DNA of 64,000 nt from Roseateles_E cavernae (GCF_040187885.1 NZ_JBDPLH010000002.1:372001-436000), one strand, 5' to 3'. Shown: positions 25,653 through 35,091, counted from the first letter of the stretch. Made by a program: numbers and translations. The notes: generated by a model from the letters alone, not told the origin.

Positions 25653-25721
25653 GGCGACATCCTCCTTGTCATGGGTGGCTTGGCACCGGCCGGCGCTTGT
25701 CGGCGACCGGTCCGCTGCCTG

Positions 25722-25749
25722 ACATAGGAGCGCCGTGCCGGCTTTCAAG
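25722..25749 (-). promoter_or_regulatory. Sigma-32 (RpoH) type promoter of the hsp20 pair
   Basis: On the minus strand, CTTGAAA (25749-25743) is followed after 13 bp by TCCTATGT (25729-25722). The heat-shock consensus is CTTGAAA, 13-17 bp, CCCCATNT, so all seven -35 positions and most -10 positions match. It points at the two Hsp20 genes and predicts a leader of about 60 nt. Match is by eye. Confidence 0.75.
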
Positions 25750-25771
25750 AGGCCGGGCTCGCGGCCCGGGC

Positions 25772-26674
25772 TCAGACGGCGGCGTCGCCGCAGACCCGCT
25801 GCACGGTGTCGCGCAGGCAGCGGTGCGCCGGGTCGCGCTCGAAGCGCGGATGCCAAGACTGGCTGATCTGGACCTGGCCGGTGGACCAGGGTAGCTCCAG
25901 CGTCCGGATCGCCAGGCCGCGCGCGGCGGCCCAGCGCGCGGCGCGCAGCGACACCGTGGCCAGCAGCTCCGATTCGGCCGCCAGCCGCAGCGCCGGCATC
26001 ATGCTGGGCACGACCAGGGCCACCTCGCGGCGCAGGCCCTGCTCGGCCAGCAGCCGGTCGACCGGCCCCTGAGCGCGACCGCGGCGCGACACCGCGATAT
26101 GCGCCGCTGCGGCGAAGGCGGCCGCGCTCAGCGGGGCGCCGAGCAGGGCATGGCCCTCGCGCAGCACGACCACGAAGCGGTCGCTGAACAAGGCCCTGAC
26201 CCGGATCTCGGGCCCGCTCGGGCCCAGCAGGCCGATGTCCAGGTCGACCGCCCCGTCGCGCAACGCGCCGACATCCTCGGCCCCCTCCTGCATGAAGCGC
26301 AGGCTGATGCCCGGCGCTTGCGCGCGCATCGCCGCCAGCAAGGGGGCGGCGAACAGCTCGGCAACCGTCTCCGAGCAGCGGATGCCGAAGCTGCGTGCGC
26401 TCGTGGCCAGCGCCGCCGCATCGCCGTGCAACAGCCCCTGGGCCTGTTCGATCAGCTGGCGCAGCTGCGGCCGCAAGGCCTCGGCGCGCGGTGTCGGCAC
26501 CAGTGCGCGGCCGGCCCGCACCAGCACCGGATCGCCCAGCACATGGCGGATGCGCGCCAGCGTGCGGCTCATGGCCGGCGGGCTCAGATTCATGCGCTCG
26601 GCCGCACGGGTCACGCTGGCCTCGCTGAGCAGGGCGTCGAGCGCTACCAAGAGGTTCAGATCGATGGATTGCAT
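25772..26674 (-). CDS. LysR family regulator
   Basis: A 300-residue LysR protein of the NodD/LeuO-like subgroup: it begins MQSIDLNLLVALDALL, with helix-turn-helix SVTRAAERMNLSPPAMSRTL near residues 20-39. The effector domain spans about residues 90-300. The ATG at 26674 matches the family start; an in-frame upstream ATG would add 17 atypical residues. It is divergent from the small lipoprotein gene across a 178-bp AT-rich gap and upstream of the Hsp20 genes on the same strand. Target genes are unknown. Confidence 0.85.
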   Translation of the reverse strand: MQSIDLNLLVALDALLSEASVTRAAERMNLSPPAMSRTLARIRHVLGDPVLVRAGRALVPTPRAEALRPQLRQLIEQAQGLLHGDAAALATSARSFGIRCSETVAELFAAPLLAAMRAQAPGISLRFMQEGAEDVGALRDGAVDLDIGLLGPSGPEIRVRALFSDRFVVVLREGHALLGAPLSAAAFAAAAHIAVSRRGRAQGPVDRLLAEQGLRREVALVVPSMMPALRLAAESELLATVSLRAARWAAARGLAIRTLELPWSTGQVQISQSWHPRFERDPAHRCLRDTVQRVCGDAAV

Positions 26675-26852
26675 GCCGCGCAACAAAGTATGAGCAAGAA
26701 CGCACTGTACCCGAGGTAGCTGCAAAACTAGTATGAATACCGGCGCTGATAGATATTGGTGCCGAATATATGCGGTGGTTTGGCTGATGGTTTGTTGGCT
26801 GCGCTTCCCATTACTTAATTTGTCGCCGTGGTATCGGTTGAATACTCATTCA

Positions 26853-27197
26853 ATGAATCCTATGAAATTCTTGCAAACCTCATTGTCGAGCGCCGCCGTG
26901 CCGGTTCTTCTGGGGCTCGGGGGCTGCGCCAGCATTCCGGCGCCCGGCGTGCCGCAGGCGCAGTTCGCCGAGCTGTCCTGCAGCGCGCTGCGCGCCGAAA
27001 TCAGCCAGGCCGAAGAAACCCGCAGGATTGCCGAGGAGGTGCGCCGCAATTCCTGGCAGGTGATATTGCCGATTCTCGTGGTGGTGCGTTATCGCCATGC
27101 CGATAATGCCGCCGATGCGGCCGGGGAGCGCGCCGAACTGCTCGGCAGGACGCTGCAGCAGAAACAGTGTGGGGAGCCGCAGCGTGCGGTTTCTTGA
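26853..27197 (+). CDS. Small predicted lipoprotein of unknown function
   Basis: A 114-residue protein. Residues 1-24 are a lipoprotein signal peptide ending in LGLGG with the lipidation cysteine at Cys25, which would anchor it in a membrane on the periplasmic side. The mature part has a helical stretch (SCSALRAEISQAEETRRIAEEV). A hydrophobic segment WQVILPILVVV may be a second membrane contact. The 5' region is clearly AT-richer than its surroundings. Its stop is one base from the next gene's ATG, so it is probably coupled with the cytochrome b561-like protein. No family is recognised. Confidence 0.65.
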   Translation: MNPMKFLQTSLSSAAVPVLLGLGGCASIPAPGVPQAQFAELSCSALRAEISQAEETRRIAEEVRRNSWQVILPILVVVRYRHADNAADAAGERAELLGRTLQQKQCGEPQRAVS

Positions 27198-27198
27198 G

Positions 27199-27813
27199 AT
27201 GGTTGCGGGCGCGCGGCGCCATATCAGGCGGCGGCTGCAAGGCCTGCGCCACCGCGGTCCGCCGGCCCGCGCCCAGGCCTGGCCGGGCCGGCTGCTGCAC
27301 GGGCTCAGCGTGCCGCTGGTGGTCTATGCGCTGATACGCAACGGCGACGCCACCGGCTCGCTGTTCAAGCCGGCCGAGCTGCGCGAGGAACTCTGGGTCG
27401 GTGGCCTGCTGGGCCTGCTGCTGAGCGCGCGCCTGGCCTGGAATCGCTGGGGCGATGGCGGCTCGCGCCTGCCGGGCGACGGGCCGGCCTGGGAGCGGCG
27501 GCTGGCGCGCCGGGCGCATCGAGCGATCTACGGTCTGCTGGCCTATCTGATCGCCTCGGGCTTTGCGATCGCCTGGCTGCGCCCGGGCGCGAGGATCGAT
27601 CCGGCCGCGCTGTTCTTCGCCAGTGACAGCCTGGCGCTGAACATCATGCTCGACAGCCATGCGGCGGCCGGCCATCTGCTGATGGGGCTGCTGGCGCTGC
27701 ATATCGCCGCAGCCTTCTGGCATCTGCTGCTGCGTCGTGATGGCGTGTGGCAGTCGATGCTGGGCGGGCCGCTCAGAGCCCGTCGCCGGCCAAGGCCTCC
27801 TGCACAAACCTGA
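27199..27813 (+). CDS. Cytochrome b561-like membrane protein
   Basis: A 204-residue protein with about four membrane helices and histidines placed for haem b: H in RLLHGLSVPLVVYAL, H in RRAHRAIYGLLAYLI, and H residues in DSHAAAGHLLMGLLALHIAA. This is the pattern of bacterial cytochrome b561 (YceJ/CybB type), which moves electrons from quinol or to periplasmic partners. The N-terminus is Arg-rich. The last 41 bp overlap the 3' end of the convergent LysR gene. ATG at 27199 is preferred; GTG at 27184 is possible. Confidence 0.72.
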   Translation: MVAGARRHIRRRLQGLRHRGPPARAQAWPGRLLHGLSVPLVVYALIRNGDATGSLFKPAELREELWVGGLLGLLLSARLAWNRWGDGGSRLPGDGPAWERRLARRAHRAIYGLLAYLIASGFAIAWLRPGARIDPAALFFASDSLALNIMLDSHAAAGHLLMGLLALHIAAAFWHLLLRRDGVWQSMLGGPLRARRRPRPPAQT

Positions 27814-28711
27814 CCAGCGCCCGTGCGGTCTCCGACGCACCGGGCGCCGGCAGGCTCAGCGCCTGCACCCACTCGCCCTCGGGCACCAGCAGGCGCCAGC
27901 CCGGCAGCAGGTCGACCAGCGCGTCGCCGGCCGGCACGCAGAAGTCCGGTGCCGGCACGACGCCCGCGCCATGGCGCGCCAGCGCCAGCAGCGACTCCAT
28001 GTCCGAGCCCCAGGCACTGGCCTGCAGCATCGGCTCGCAGCGCTGGCCCTGCGGCCCCAGCCACAGGCTGGCGCGCGGGTCCTCGTGCTGGCCCAGCAGC
28101 AGGCAGGGCAGGGCGGCGATCTGCTCGGGCGTCTCGAGCCGCAGATGCGGCAGGCCGTAGAGCCGCACCGCGAAGCGCCGCAGCGGCTGGGCCACCCAGT
28201 CCTCGGGCGGGCGGTCGGTGATGCGAAAAGCCAGGTCCAGCCCCTCGCGCAAGAGGTCGACGCGCCGGTCGGTGAACAGCAACTCGTAGCGCAGCGCCGG
28301 ATGCAGGGCCTGGAAACGGGCCAGCAGCGGCGCCAGCAGATGGCGACCGAAGCTGGTGGTGGCGCTGATGCGCAGGGTGCCGCCCAACTGGCCGCGCTGA
28401 TGCTTGAGCGCCATGCGCGCGGCCTCGGCGGCCTCGCGCACGGCCTTGGCCCGCGCATGCAGGCGCCGGCCCGAGTCGGTCAGCGCCAGGCTGCGCGTGC
28501 TGCGCACAAACAGCGCGACGCCCACCGCCGCCTCGATCGCCGCGACCCGGCGACTGACCGCCGCCCGTGTCAGGCCCAGCTGACGCGCGGCCTCGGCAAA
28601 GCTGCCGGCCTGGACGATGCGGGCGAACAGCTCCAGCGCATTGGCATCCAGCGCGCTCTCGCGCCCGGGCGTGCGCATCGAAGTGGGGTTGCGGTCTTTT
28701 GTCAACTTCAT
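27773..28711 (-). CDS. LysR family regulator (divergent from alpha/beta hydrolase)
   Basis: A 312-residue LysR protein with helix-turn-helix VQAGSFAEAARQLGLTRAAV near residues 33-52. The effector domain opens with GTLRISATTSFGRHLLAPLL. An internal ATG at 28678 is an alternative start. It is divergent from the alpha/beta hydrolase gene, and the 63-bp gap holds a palindrome (28730-28746), so it probably controls that gene and itself. Confidence 0.87.
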   Translation of the reverse strand: MKLTKDRNPTSMRTPGRESALDANALELFARIVQAGSFAEAARQLGLTRAAVSRRVAAIEAAVGVALFVRSTRSLALTDSGRRLHARAKAVREAAEAARMALKHQRGQLGGTLRISATTSFGRHLLAPLLARFQALHPALRYELLFTDRRVDLLREGLDLAFRITDRPPEDWVAQPLRRFAVRLYGLPHLRLETPEQIAALPCLLLGQHEDPRASLWLGPQGQRCEPMLQASAWGSDMESLLALARHGAGVVPAPDFCVPAGDALVDLLPGWRLLVPEGEWVQALSLPAPGASETARALVRFVQEALAGDGL

Positions 28712-28729
28712 GGAAGCAATGTGATGATA

Positions 28730-28746
28730 TTGACTGATCTAGTCAA
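28730..28746. promoter_or_regulatory. Palindrome between lysR and hydrolase gene
   Basis: TTGACT and AGTCAA are perfect inverted arms around GATCT. The site lies midway in the 63-bp divergent gap. It is the best operator candidate for the LysR regulator at 27773-28711. Confidence 0.55.
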
Positions 28747-28774
28747 TGAATTATTGCCAAACTAGACTCGATCC

Positions 28775-29752
28775 ATGCCTCAGACCCTCACGCTCAACAC
28801 TCCCGCGCTGGCCGCCGGTGCCGCCGCTGCCGAGCCCTTGGCGCGCCAGCGCATGCTGCAGCTGCGCTGCGCCGACGGTCGCCTGCTGGCCGCCACCTGG
28901 TTCGAGCCGGCCAGTGCGCCGCGCGCGATCGCGCTGATCAGCCCGGCCACGGCGGTGGCGCGCGGCTTCTATCGTGGCTTCGGCGAGTGGCTGGCGCAGC
29001 GCGGCTATGCCGTGCTCAGCTACGACTACCGCGGCATCGGCGACTCGCTGCAGGGGCCGCTGCGCCAGGAGCGCGCGCGGCTGCGCGACTGGGCCCAGCT
29101 GGACATGGGCGCGGCGCTGCGTGCGGTGCAGCGCCGCCGCCGGATGGAGCAGGAGGCCCAGGGCCGCGCGCTGGGCCTGCTGCTGGTGGGCCATTCCTTC
29201 GGCGGCAATGCGATCGGGCTGGCGCCCGACTACGAGCAGGCCGATGCCATCCTGGGCGTGGCGGCGCAGGCGGCCGACTGGCGCTTCTGGAGCGGCATCC
29301 ACAAGGCCAAGGCCTGGCTGTTCTTCCACGCGATGCTGCCGGCCGCCGGCCATCTGCTGGGCCACGCGCCCGGCTGGCTGATGGGGGCGCGGCGCGCCGA
29401 GGGTCTGCCCAAGGGCGCGGCGCTGGAATGGGCGGCCTGGGGCCGGCGGCGCGGCTTCATGTTCAGCGACCCCAGCCTGCAGGCCGAGCTGGGCTACCAC
29501 CGCTTCACCGGGCCGGTGCATCTGTGGAACATCAGCGACGATCCGGTGTTCGGCCCGGCCCCGGCGGTCGATGCCTTGGCCGCGCGCTTCAGCACCGCCC
29601 AGGTTCAGCGCCACACGCTGGCGCCGGCCGACGTGGGGCTGGAAAGCCTGGGCCATTTCGCCGCCTTCCGCCGCGAACTCGGGCCGCGCATCTGGCCACG
29701 GCTGCTGGCGCCGGTGGAGGCGGCGACGCCGCTGCTGGCCGCAGGCTGCTAG
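28775..29752 (+). CDS. Alpha/beta hydrolase
   Basis: A 325-residue serine hydrolase fold. The nucleophile elbow is GHSFGG near residue 140, preceded by SYDYRGIGDSL. The acid is likely the Asp in NISDDPVFG and the base the His in LGHFAAFR near the C-terminus, completing a triad. No signal peptide is seen, so it is cytoplasmic. It resembles uncharacterised hydrolases of the serine aminopeptidase (Hydrolase_4) group. A divergent LysR gene probably controls it; the 3' end overlaps the fumC stop by 4 bp. Substrate unknown. Confidence 0.82.
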   Translation: MPQTLTLNTPALAAGAAAAEPLARQRMLQLRCADGRLLAATWFEPASAPRAIALISPATAVARGFYRGFGEWLAQRGYAVLSYDYRGIGDSLQGPLRQERARLRDWAQLDMGAALRAVQRRRRMEQEAQGRALGLLLVGHSFGGNAIGLAPDYEQADAILGVAAQAADWRFWSGIHKAKAWLFFHAMLPAAGHLLGHAPGWLMGARRAEGLPKGAALEWAAWGRRRGFMFSDPSLQAELGYHRFTGPVHLWNISDDPVFGPAPAVDALAARFSTAQVQRHTLAPADVGLESLGHFAAFRRELGPRIWPRLLAPVEAATPLLAAGC

Positions 29753-31125
29753 AGCCCGCCTTGCGTCAGCTTGGCCGGGTCCAGCAGCTGCTCCAGATCG
29801 GCGCGTGACAGTTCGGTCAGCTCGGCCGCCACGTCGATGACCGGCCGGCCCTGCTTGTAGGCCTGCTTGGCGATCTCGGCGGCCTTCAGATAGCCGATCA
29901 CCGGGTTCAGCGCGGTGACCAGGATGGGGTTGCGCGACAGCGCCTGCTGCAGGCCCGGGGCATTGACCTTGAAGCTGGCGATCGCCCGCTCGCCCAGCAG
30001 CGCGCTGGTCTTGCTGAGCAGATGCAGGCTGTCCAGCAGGTTGTGGGCGACCAGCGGCAGCATCACATTGAGCTCGAAGTTGCCGCTCTGGCCGGCGATG
30101 GTGATCGCCGCGTCATGGCCGATCACCTGGGCCGCCGCCATCGCGACCGCCTCCGGGATTACCGGGTTGACCTTGCCGGGCATGATGGACGAGCCGGGCT
30201 GCAGCGCCTCCAGCTCGATCTCGGCCAGGCCGGCCAGCGGGCCGGAGTTCATCCAGCGCAGGTCGTTGGCGATCTTCATCAGGCTCACCGCCAGGCCCTT
30301 GAGCGCGCCGGACAGAGCCACGGCCGTGTCCTGCGAGCCCATCGCGGCGAAGAAGTCGGGCGCGGTCGTGAAGTCCAGGCCGGTGAGGCTGCTCAGCTCG
30401 CTGCAGAAGCGCGCGGCGAAGTCGGGATGGGCGTTGATGCCGGTGCCCACCGCCGTGCCGCCCTGGGCCAGCGCCTGAACACGCGGCTGCAGGCCTTGCA
30501 GCTGGGCGATCTGCGCCTCGATCTGCGCGGCCCAGCCGTCCAGCACCTGGGACAGGCGCACCGGCATCGCATCCATCAGATGGGTACGGCCGGTCTTGAT
30601 ATGGTGGCCGTCGCTGGCGCTCTTGGCGCGCAGCGCGTCGAGCAGGCCGCCCAGCGCCGGCAGCAACTCGTTGTGCAGCGCCAGCGCCGCGCTGATGTGC
30701 AGGGCCGAGGGAATCGAGTCGTTGCTGCTCTGGCCGGCGTTGACGTGGTCGTTCGCGCTGACCGCTTTGCCGAGCTTGCGCCCGGCCAGCGTGGCCAGCA
30801 CCTCGTTGGCGTTCATATTGCTGCTGGTGCCCGAGCCGGTCTGGAACACATCGACCGGGAAATGGCGCATCAGGTCGGCGTCGGCCAGCAGCTCGACGCC
30901 CGACATCTCGATCGCCTCACCGATCTCGGCCGGCAGCTGGCCCAGCGCCACATTGGCGCGCGCGGCGGCCAGCTTGACCTGCAGCAGCGCTGCGATGAAG
31001 CGCGCCGGCATCGGCCCGCTGATCTGGAAGTTCTGCACCGCGCGCTGGGTCTGCGCGCCGTAGAGGGCGTCAGCGGGCACTTCCATCTCGCCCATGCTGT
31101 CACGTTCGATGCGGGTGGCTGTCAT
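29749..31125 (-). CDS. fumC: Class II fumarate hydratase
   Basis: A 458-residue oxygen-stable fumarase that interconverts fumarate and L-malate in the TCA cycle. The family signature GSSIMPGKVNP is present, with the catalytic serine in that loop. QTGSGTSSNMNANEV and GQSSNDSIPSA are the other two active-site regions, and TGRTHLMDAMP supplies the conserved His. Length is close to E. coli FumC. ATG at 31125 was chosen because the 21-residue in-frame extension upstream lacks homology features. Confidence 0.95.
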   Translation of the reverse strand: MTATRIERDSMGEMEVPADALYGAQTQRAVQNFQISGPMPARFIAALLQVKLAAARANVALGQLPAEIGEAIEMSGVELLADADLMRHFPVDVFQTGSGTSSNMNANEVLATLAGRKLGKAVSANDHVNAGQSSNDSIPSALHISAALALHNELLPALGGLLDALRAKSASDGHHIKTGRTHLMDAMPVRLSQVLDGWAAQIEAQIAQLQGLQPRVQALAQGGTAVGTGINAHPDFAARFCSELSSLTGLDFTTAPDFFAAMGSQDTAVALSGALKGLAVSLMKIANDLRWMNSGPLAGLAEIELEALQPGSSIMPGKVNPVIPEAVAMAAAQVIGHDAAITIAGQSGNFELNVMLPLVAHNLLDSLHLLSKTSALLGERAIASFKVNAPGLQQALSRNPILVTALNPVIGYLKAAEIAKQAYKQGRPVIDVAAELTELSRADLEQLLDPAKLTQGGL

Positions 31126-31365
31126 CTTGGGGTCCTCGGTTTCGGCGCGGGAACTCAGCGCCCCCGGCAGCAGCCAGAGCTTACCCATGCGCGGGCGGCC
31201 TGTGTCAGGGCTTCGACCACCGCTTGTGCGGACAGTGATGCTTGCGCTGGCTGAGATCGTGCGCCTTGAATGGCGAAGTCATGCCGCGCTTCTTGCAGTT
31301 CGTCGCATCTGGGTGGCCCGGCCCAGCGCTTGGCAGCACAGTGGCTGCCAAGAAGTGAGAGCGAG

Positions 31366-31596
31366 ATGACACAAAAAAGACCCAAGTGGAGCCGCCTGAG
31401 CCGCAGCGAACTCGAGCGACAACAGGCCCTGCTCAGGGCCAAGGCGCGCGATATGGCCGAGCGCTTGAAGCAGCAGGAACGCGCGCAGCAACGCAGCGGC
31501 GCGGACCGCGGCCTGCGCCTGATGCGCCAGCACATCGAGGATATGGAGCAGGCCGCCCAGGCCTTGCATCACCGCGCGCGCAGCCGCGGCGGCTGA
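31366..31596 (+). CDS. Small charged helical protein
   Basis: A 76-residue protein starting MTQKRPKWSRLSRSELERQQ. It is very rich in Arg, Gln, Glu and Ala, with long heptad-like stretches, suggesting one or two alpha helices or a coiled coil. No signal peptide or cysteine is present. A GA-rich stretch precedes the ATG. It stands alone between fumC (divergent) and the molybdenum hydroxylase genes. Function unknown; a real gene is likely but not certain. Confidence 0.5.
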   Translation: MTQKRPKWSRLSRSELERQQALLRAKARDMAERLKQQERAQQRSGADRGLRLMRQHIEDMEQAAQALHHRARSRGG

Positions 31597-31714
31597 AGTC
31601 GTCGCTACCGGTCCGGTTTCGTCCACCTCCCACGCAACTTCGTCCGATGGCTTGTGACAGCCGCGCGCGCGGTTTCTATGCTGCGCCCCAGCTCGAAACC
31701 AGCCAGGAGACACC

Positions 31715-32175
<461 letters not shown>

Positions 32176-32179
<4 letters not shown>

Positions 32180-34371
32180 GCGCCGCACTGGTGCTGGACC
32201 GGCGCGGCTTCCTGCGCTTGACGACGCTGGCCGGCGGCGGGCTGATGCTGGGCTTTGCCTCCGATCAGGCCGAGGCGGCCACGCCGCACAGCTTTGCCCC
32301 GAATGCCTTCATCACGATCACGCCGGCCGGGCTGATCACGCTGATGGCCAAGAATCCCGACATGGGCCAGGGCGTCAAGACCAGCCTGCCGATGTTGCTG
32401 GCCGAGGAGCTGGATGTGGGCCTGGACCAGGTGCGCATCGCACAGGCTGGCTACGACGCCCGCATGGCCGATCAGGGCTCGGGCGGCAGCGAGTCCATCC
32501 CGAATGCTTGGGAGCCGCTGCGCCGCGCCGGCGCTGCCGCCCGGCTGGTGCTGATCGACGCGGCTGCGCGGCGCTGGGCGGTGCCGGCGGCCGAGCTGCG
32601 CACCGAGCGGGGTCAGGTCTTGCATGAAGCCAGCGGTCGGCGTGCCGGCTATGGCGAGCTGGCCGATGCGGCGGCGCGCCTGCCGCTGCCGGCGCTCGAC
32701 AGCATCAAGCTCAAGCCGCGCTCGGAGTTCAAGCTGCTGGGCCAGCGCCATGCGAATGTGGACGGCGCCGGCTTCGCGCGCGGCGCGCCGCTGTTCTGCA
32801 TGGACCAACAGCGAGCCGGCCAGCTCTATGCGATGGTGGAGAAATGCCCGGTGTTCGGCGGTACGGCGCGCAGCGCCAATCTGGCGGAGATCAGGCGCCT
32901 GCCCGGCGTGCGGGATGCCTTCATCGTCGAGGGCAGCGCCGAGCCGTTGCGCCGCAGCGCGGACCGCAATCACCACGGGCTGCAGCCTTTTGTGGCCATC
33001 GTCGCGAGCAGCAGCTGGGCGGCCATCAAGGCGCGCCGCGCGCTCAAGGTCGACTGGGACACCGACGCCTATGCCCGGCATGGCAGCGCCGGCTACCGCG
33101 AGCAGGCGCTGGCCGCGCTGCAGCGGCCCGGCGAGATCTGGCGCAATGACGGCGACAGCGCCGCTGCGCTCGCCCAGGCGGCCCGGCGGGTCGAGGCCTT
33201 CTACGAGTTCCCCTTGCTGGCCCACTGCACGATGGAGCCCATGAGCTGCCTGGCCGAGCCGCTGCCGGATGGCGGCCTGGCGCTGACCACGCCCAGCCAG
33301 TTTCCCGATCTGGTGCCGGTGGTGCTGCACAAGGTGCTGGGCGTGCCGGCGGACAGGATACGGGTGACGATTCCGCGCCTGGGCGGCGGTTTCGGTCGGC
33401 GTTTCGAGCTGGACTTCGTGCTGGAGGCGGGCGCGATCGCGCTGCGGGTGGGCAAGCCCATCAAGCTGTTCTACAGCCGCGAGGACGATATGCGGCACGA
33501 CTTCTACCGGCCGCACGGCTGGCAGCGCATGCGGGCCGGGCTCGATGCCCAGGGCCGTGTCACGGCCTGGGAGACCTACAGCCTGCGCCATGCCTTCCGC
33601 GACCCGGTCACGCCCAAGCTGCGCGCCAGCCTGTTTCCGGCCCGCTTCGTGCCGAACTACCGGGTCGAGGCGGCCGTGGTGGACAGCCATGTGCCCGAGG
33701 GCCCTTATCGCTCGCCGGGCGCCAACAGCCTGGCCTTCGTGACCGAGAGCTTTGTCGACGAACTGGCCCATGCGGCGCAGCAGGACCCGCTGGCCTTTCG
33801 ATTGGCGCTATGGGGCGAGGACCGCGAGCTGAAGGCGCCGGACTTCGATGTCGGTCGCATCAAGGCGGTGCTGCGGCTGGCCGCCGAGAAGGCCGGCTGG
33901 GGCCGGGCCTTGCCCCGGGGCCGGGGCATGGGCATCTCTGGCTACTGGGCGAATCGGGGCTATGTTGCCCATGTGGTCGAGGTCGCGGTCAGCCCGGCCG
34001 GCGAGCTGAAGGTGCTGCGCGTGGTCTCGGCGGTCGATGTCGGGCCCATCGTCAATCGCAGCGGCGCCGAGCAGCAGGTGCAGGGCGCGGTGATCGACGC
34101 CCTCTCCAGCACCCTGCACCAGCGCATCACGCTGGAGGCGGGGGCGGTGGTGCAGGGCAATTTCGACGACAACCCGCAGATCCGCATGCCCGAGGTGCCC
34201 GAGCGCATCGAGGTGCACTTCATCGAGCGCGACATCCCACCCACCGGTCTGGGCGAGCCGGCCCTGCCGCCGCTGCCGCCGGCGCTGTGCAATGCCATCT
34301 TCGCGGCCTGCGGCAAGCGCATCCGCAGCCTGCCGCTGCGGGGCCAGGACTTGTCATGGTCCGGCGTCTAG
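32176..34371 (+). CDS. iorB: Molybdopterin-binding subunit of an IorAB-type hydroxylase
   Basis: A 731-residue xanthine-oxidase-family large subunit of the membrane/periplasmic IorB type. A twin-arginine signal (RRGFLRLTTLAGGGLMLG, R9-R10) shows folded export by Tat. The body has MoCo-domain repeats: KNPDMGQGVKTSL near residue 57, HCTMEPMSC, RLGGGFGRRFE, and GPYRSPGANSLAF. The C-terminal TGLGEPALPPLPPAL carries the catalytic Glu. Likely hydroxylates an N-heterocycle or oxidises an aldehyde; the substrate cannot be told. A cytochrome c subunit often found with such enzymes is absent from the immediate neighbourhood. Confidence 0.9.
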
Positions 34372-34401
34372 AATCCCCGCTTCATTCGGTGAGGAAAACC
34401 C

Positions 34402-34893
34402 ATGACGACGAACGCGCTTTTTGACGAGAACGAGGGCGTGGCCCTGCGCCTGGTAGGCATCATCGTGGCCCTGGTGGTGGCGCTGCTCATCGGCTTCGGC
34501 GTGCACAAGAGCCGCAGCATGGCCAAGCCGGCACCACAGCCGGCGGCCGTGCTGGTCGAAGAGGATGTGGCGGCGATCCTGGTCGAGAACGGTGTCGTCA
34601 AGTTCTTCTTCGCCAGCGCCAGCGCCGAACTGGCTGGCGGTGCCAACGAGGCACTGGTTCAGCTGACCCAGGCGCTGGCTGAAGGCAAGACGCTGGTGGT
34701 CAGCGGCTACCACGACGCCAGCGGCGACGCGGCGCTGAATGCCGAGCTGGCCAAGCAGCGCGCGCTGGCCGTGCGCGAGGCGCTGCTGAGCCTGGGCGTG
34801 GCCGAGGGCCGCATCGAGCTGAGCAAGCCCGAGCTGGCCACCGGCAGCGGCAGCCCGCGCCAGGCGCGCCGCGTCGAGGTGTTGCTGCGCTGA
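34402..34893 (+). CDS. OmpA-like domain protein with N-terminal membrane anchor
   Basis: A 163-residue protein with a short cytoplasmic N-terminus, one membrane helix (about residues 15-35, LRLVGIIVALVVALLIGFGV) and a periplasmic OmpA/MotB-like domain. That domain runs from about residue 60 (VVKFFFASASAEL ... VVSGYHDASGDAALNAELAKQRALAVREALLSLGV, quoted in parts). Such domains usually bind peptidoglycan, but here the conserved Asp/Arg positions are only partly recognisable. It follows iorB by 30 bp and ends 22 bp before a strong terminator. Confidence 0.82.
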   Translation: MTTNALFDENEGVALRLVGIIVALVVALLIGFGVHKSRSMAKPAPQPAAVLVEEDVAAILVENGVVKFFFASASAELAGGANEALVQLTQALAEGKTLVVSGYHDASGDAALNAELAKQRALAVREALLSLGVAEGRIELSKPELATGSGSPRQARRVEVLLR

Positions 34894-34915
34894 GCGCTGC
34901 ACAGGCCCGCGACAG

Positions 34916-34940
34916 ACCGGCCCGAGGGCCGGTTTTTTTT
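34916..34940 (+). terminator. Rho-independent terminator after the OmpA-like gene
   Basis: ACCGGCCC and GGGCCGGT form a stem closing on CGAG, followed directly by eight T residues. It lies 22 bp past the stop codon and would end the iorA-iorB-OmpA transcript, separating it from the peptide operon that starts at about 35 kb. Confidence 0.92.
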
Positions 34941-35033
34941 ATGTCTTGTGCGCTCCGCGTGCCCGCCGTCATCAAGTCTTCACGCATTTGCGTTTGATCA
35001 AAAAATTTCGCTATGATCGCGGTGAATGAAAAT

Positions 35034-35049
35034 TCACGATCAATCGTGA
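35034..35049. promoter_or_regulatory. Perfect inverted repeat upstream of the RpiR gene
   Basis: TCACGAT and ATCGTGA are perfect inverted arms separated by CA, 43 bp before the regulator's ATG, in a locally AT-rich stretch that also suits a promoter. It is the best candidate operator for the RpiR regulator heading the operon. Confidence 0.6.
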
Positions 35050-35091
35050 TGCTCGCTCCGTGATCCCTTCATCCGACTCCCAGGCAGGCAG

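Noticed and set aside
27773..27813. The 41-bp tail-to-tail overlap of the b561-like gene and lysR as a sign of a frameshift
   Set aside because: Both proteins look full-length and the overlapping ends are low-conservation tails; a simple convergent overlap is enough.
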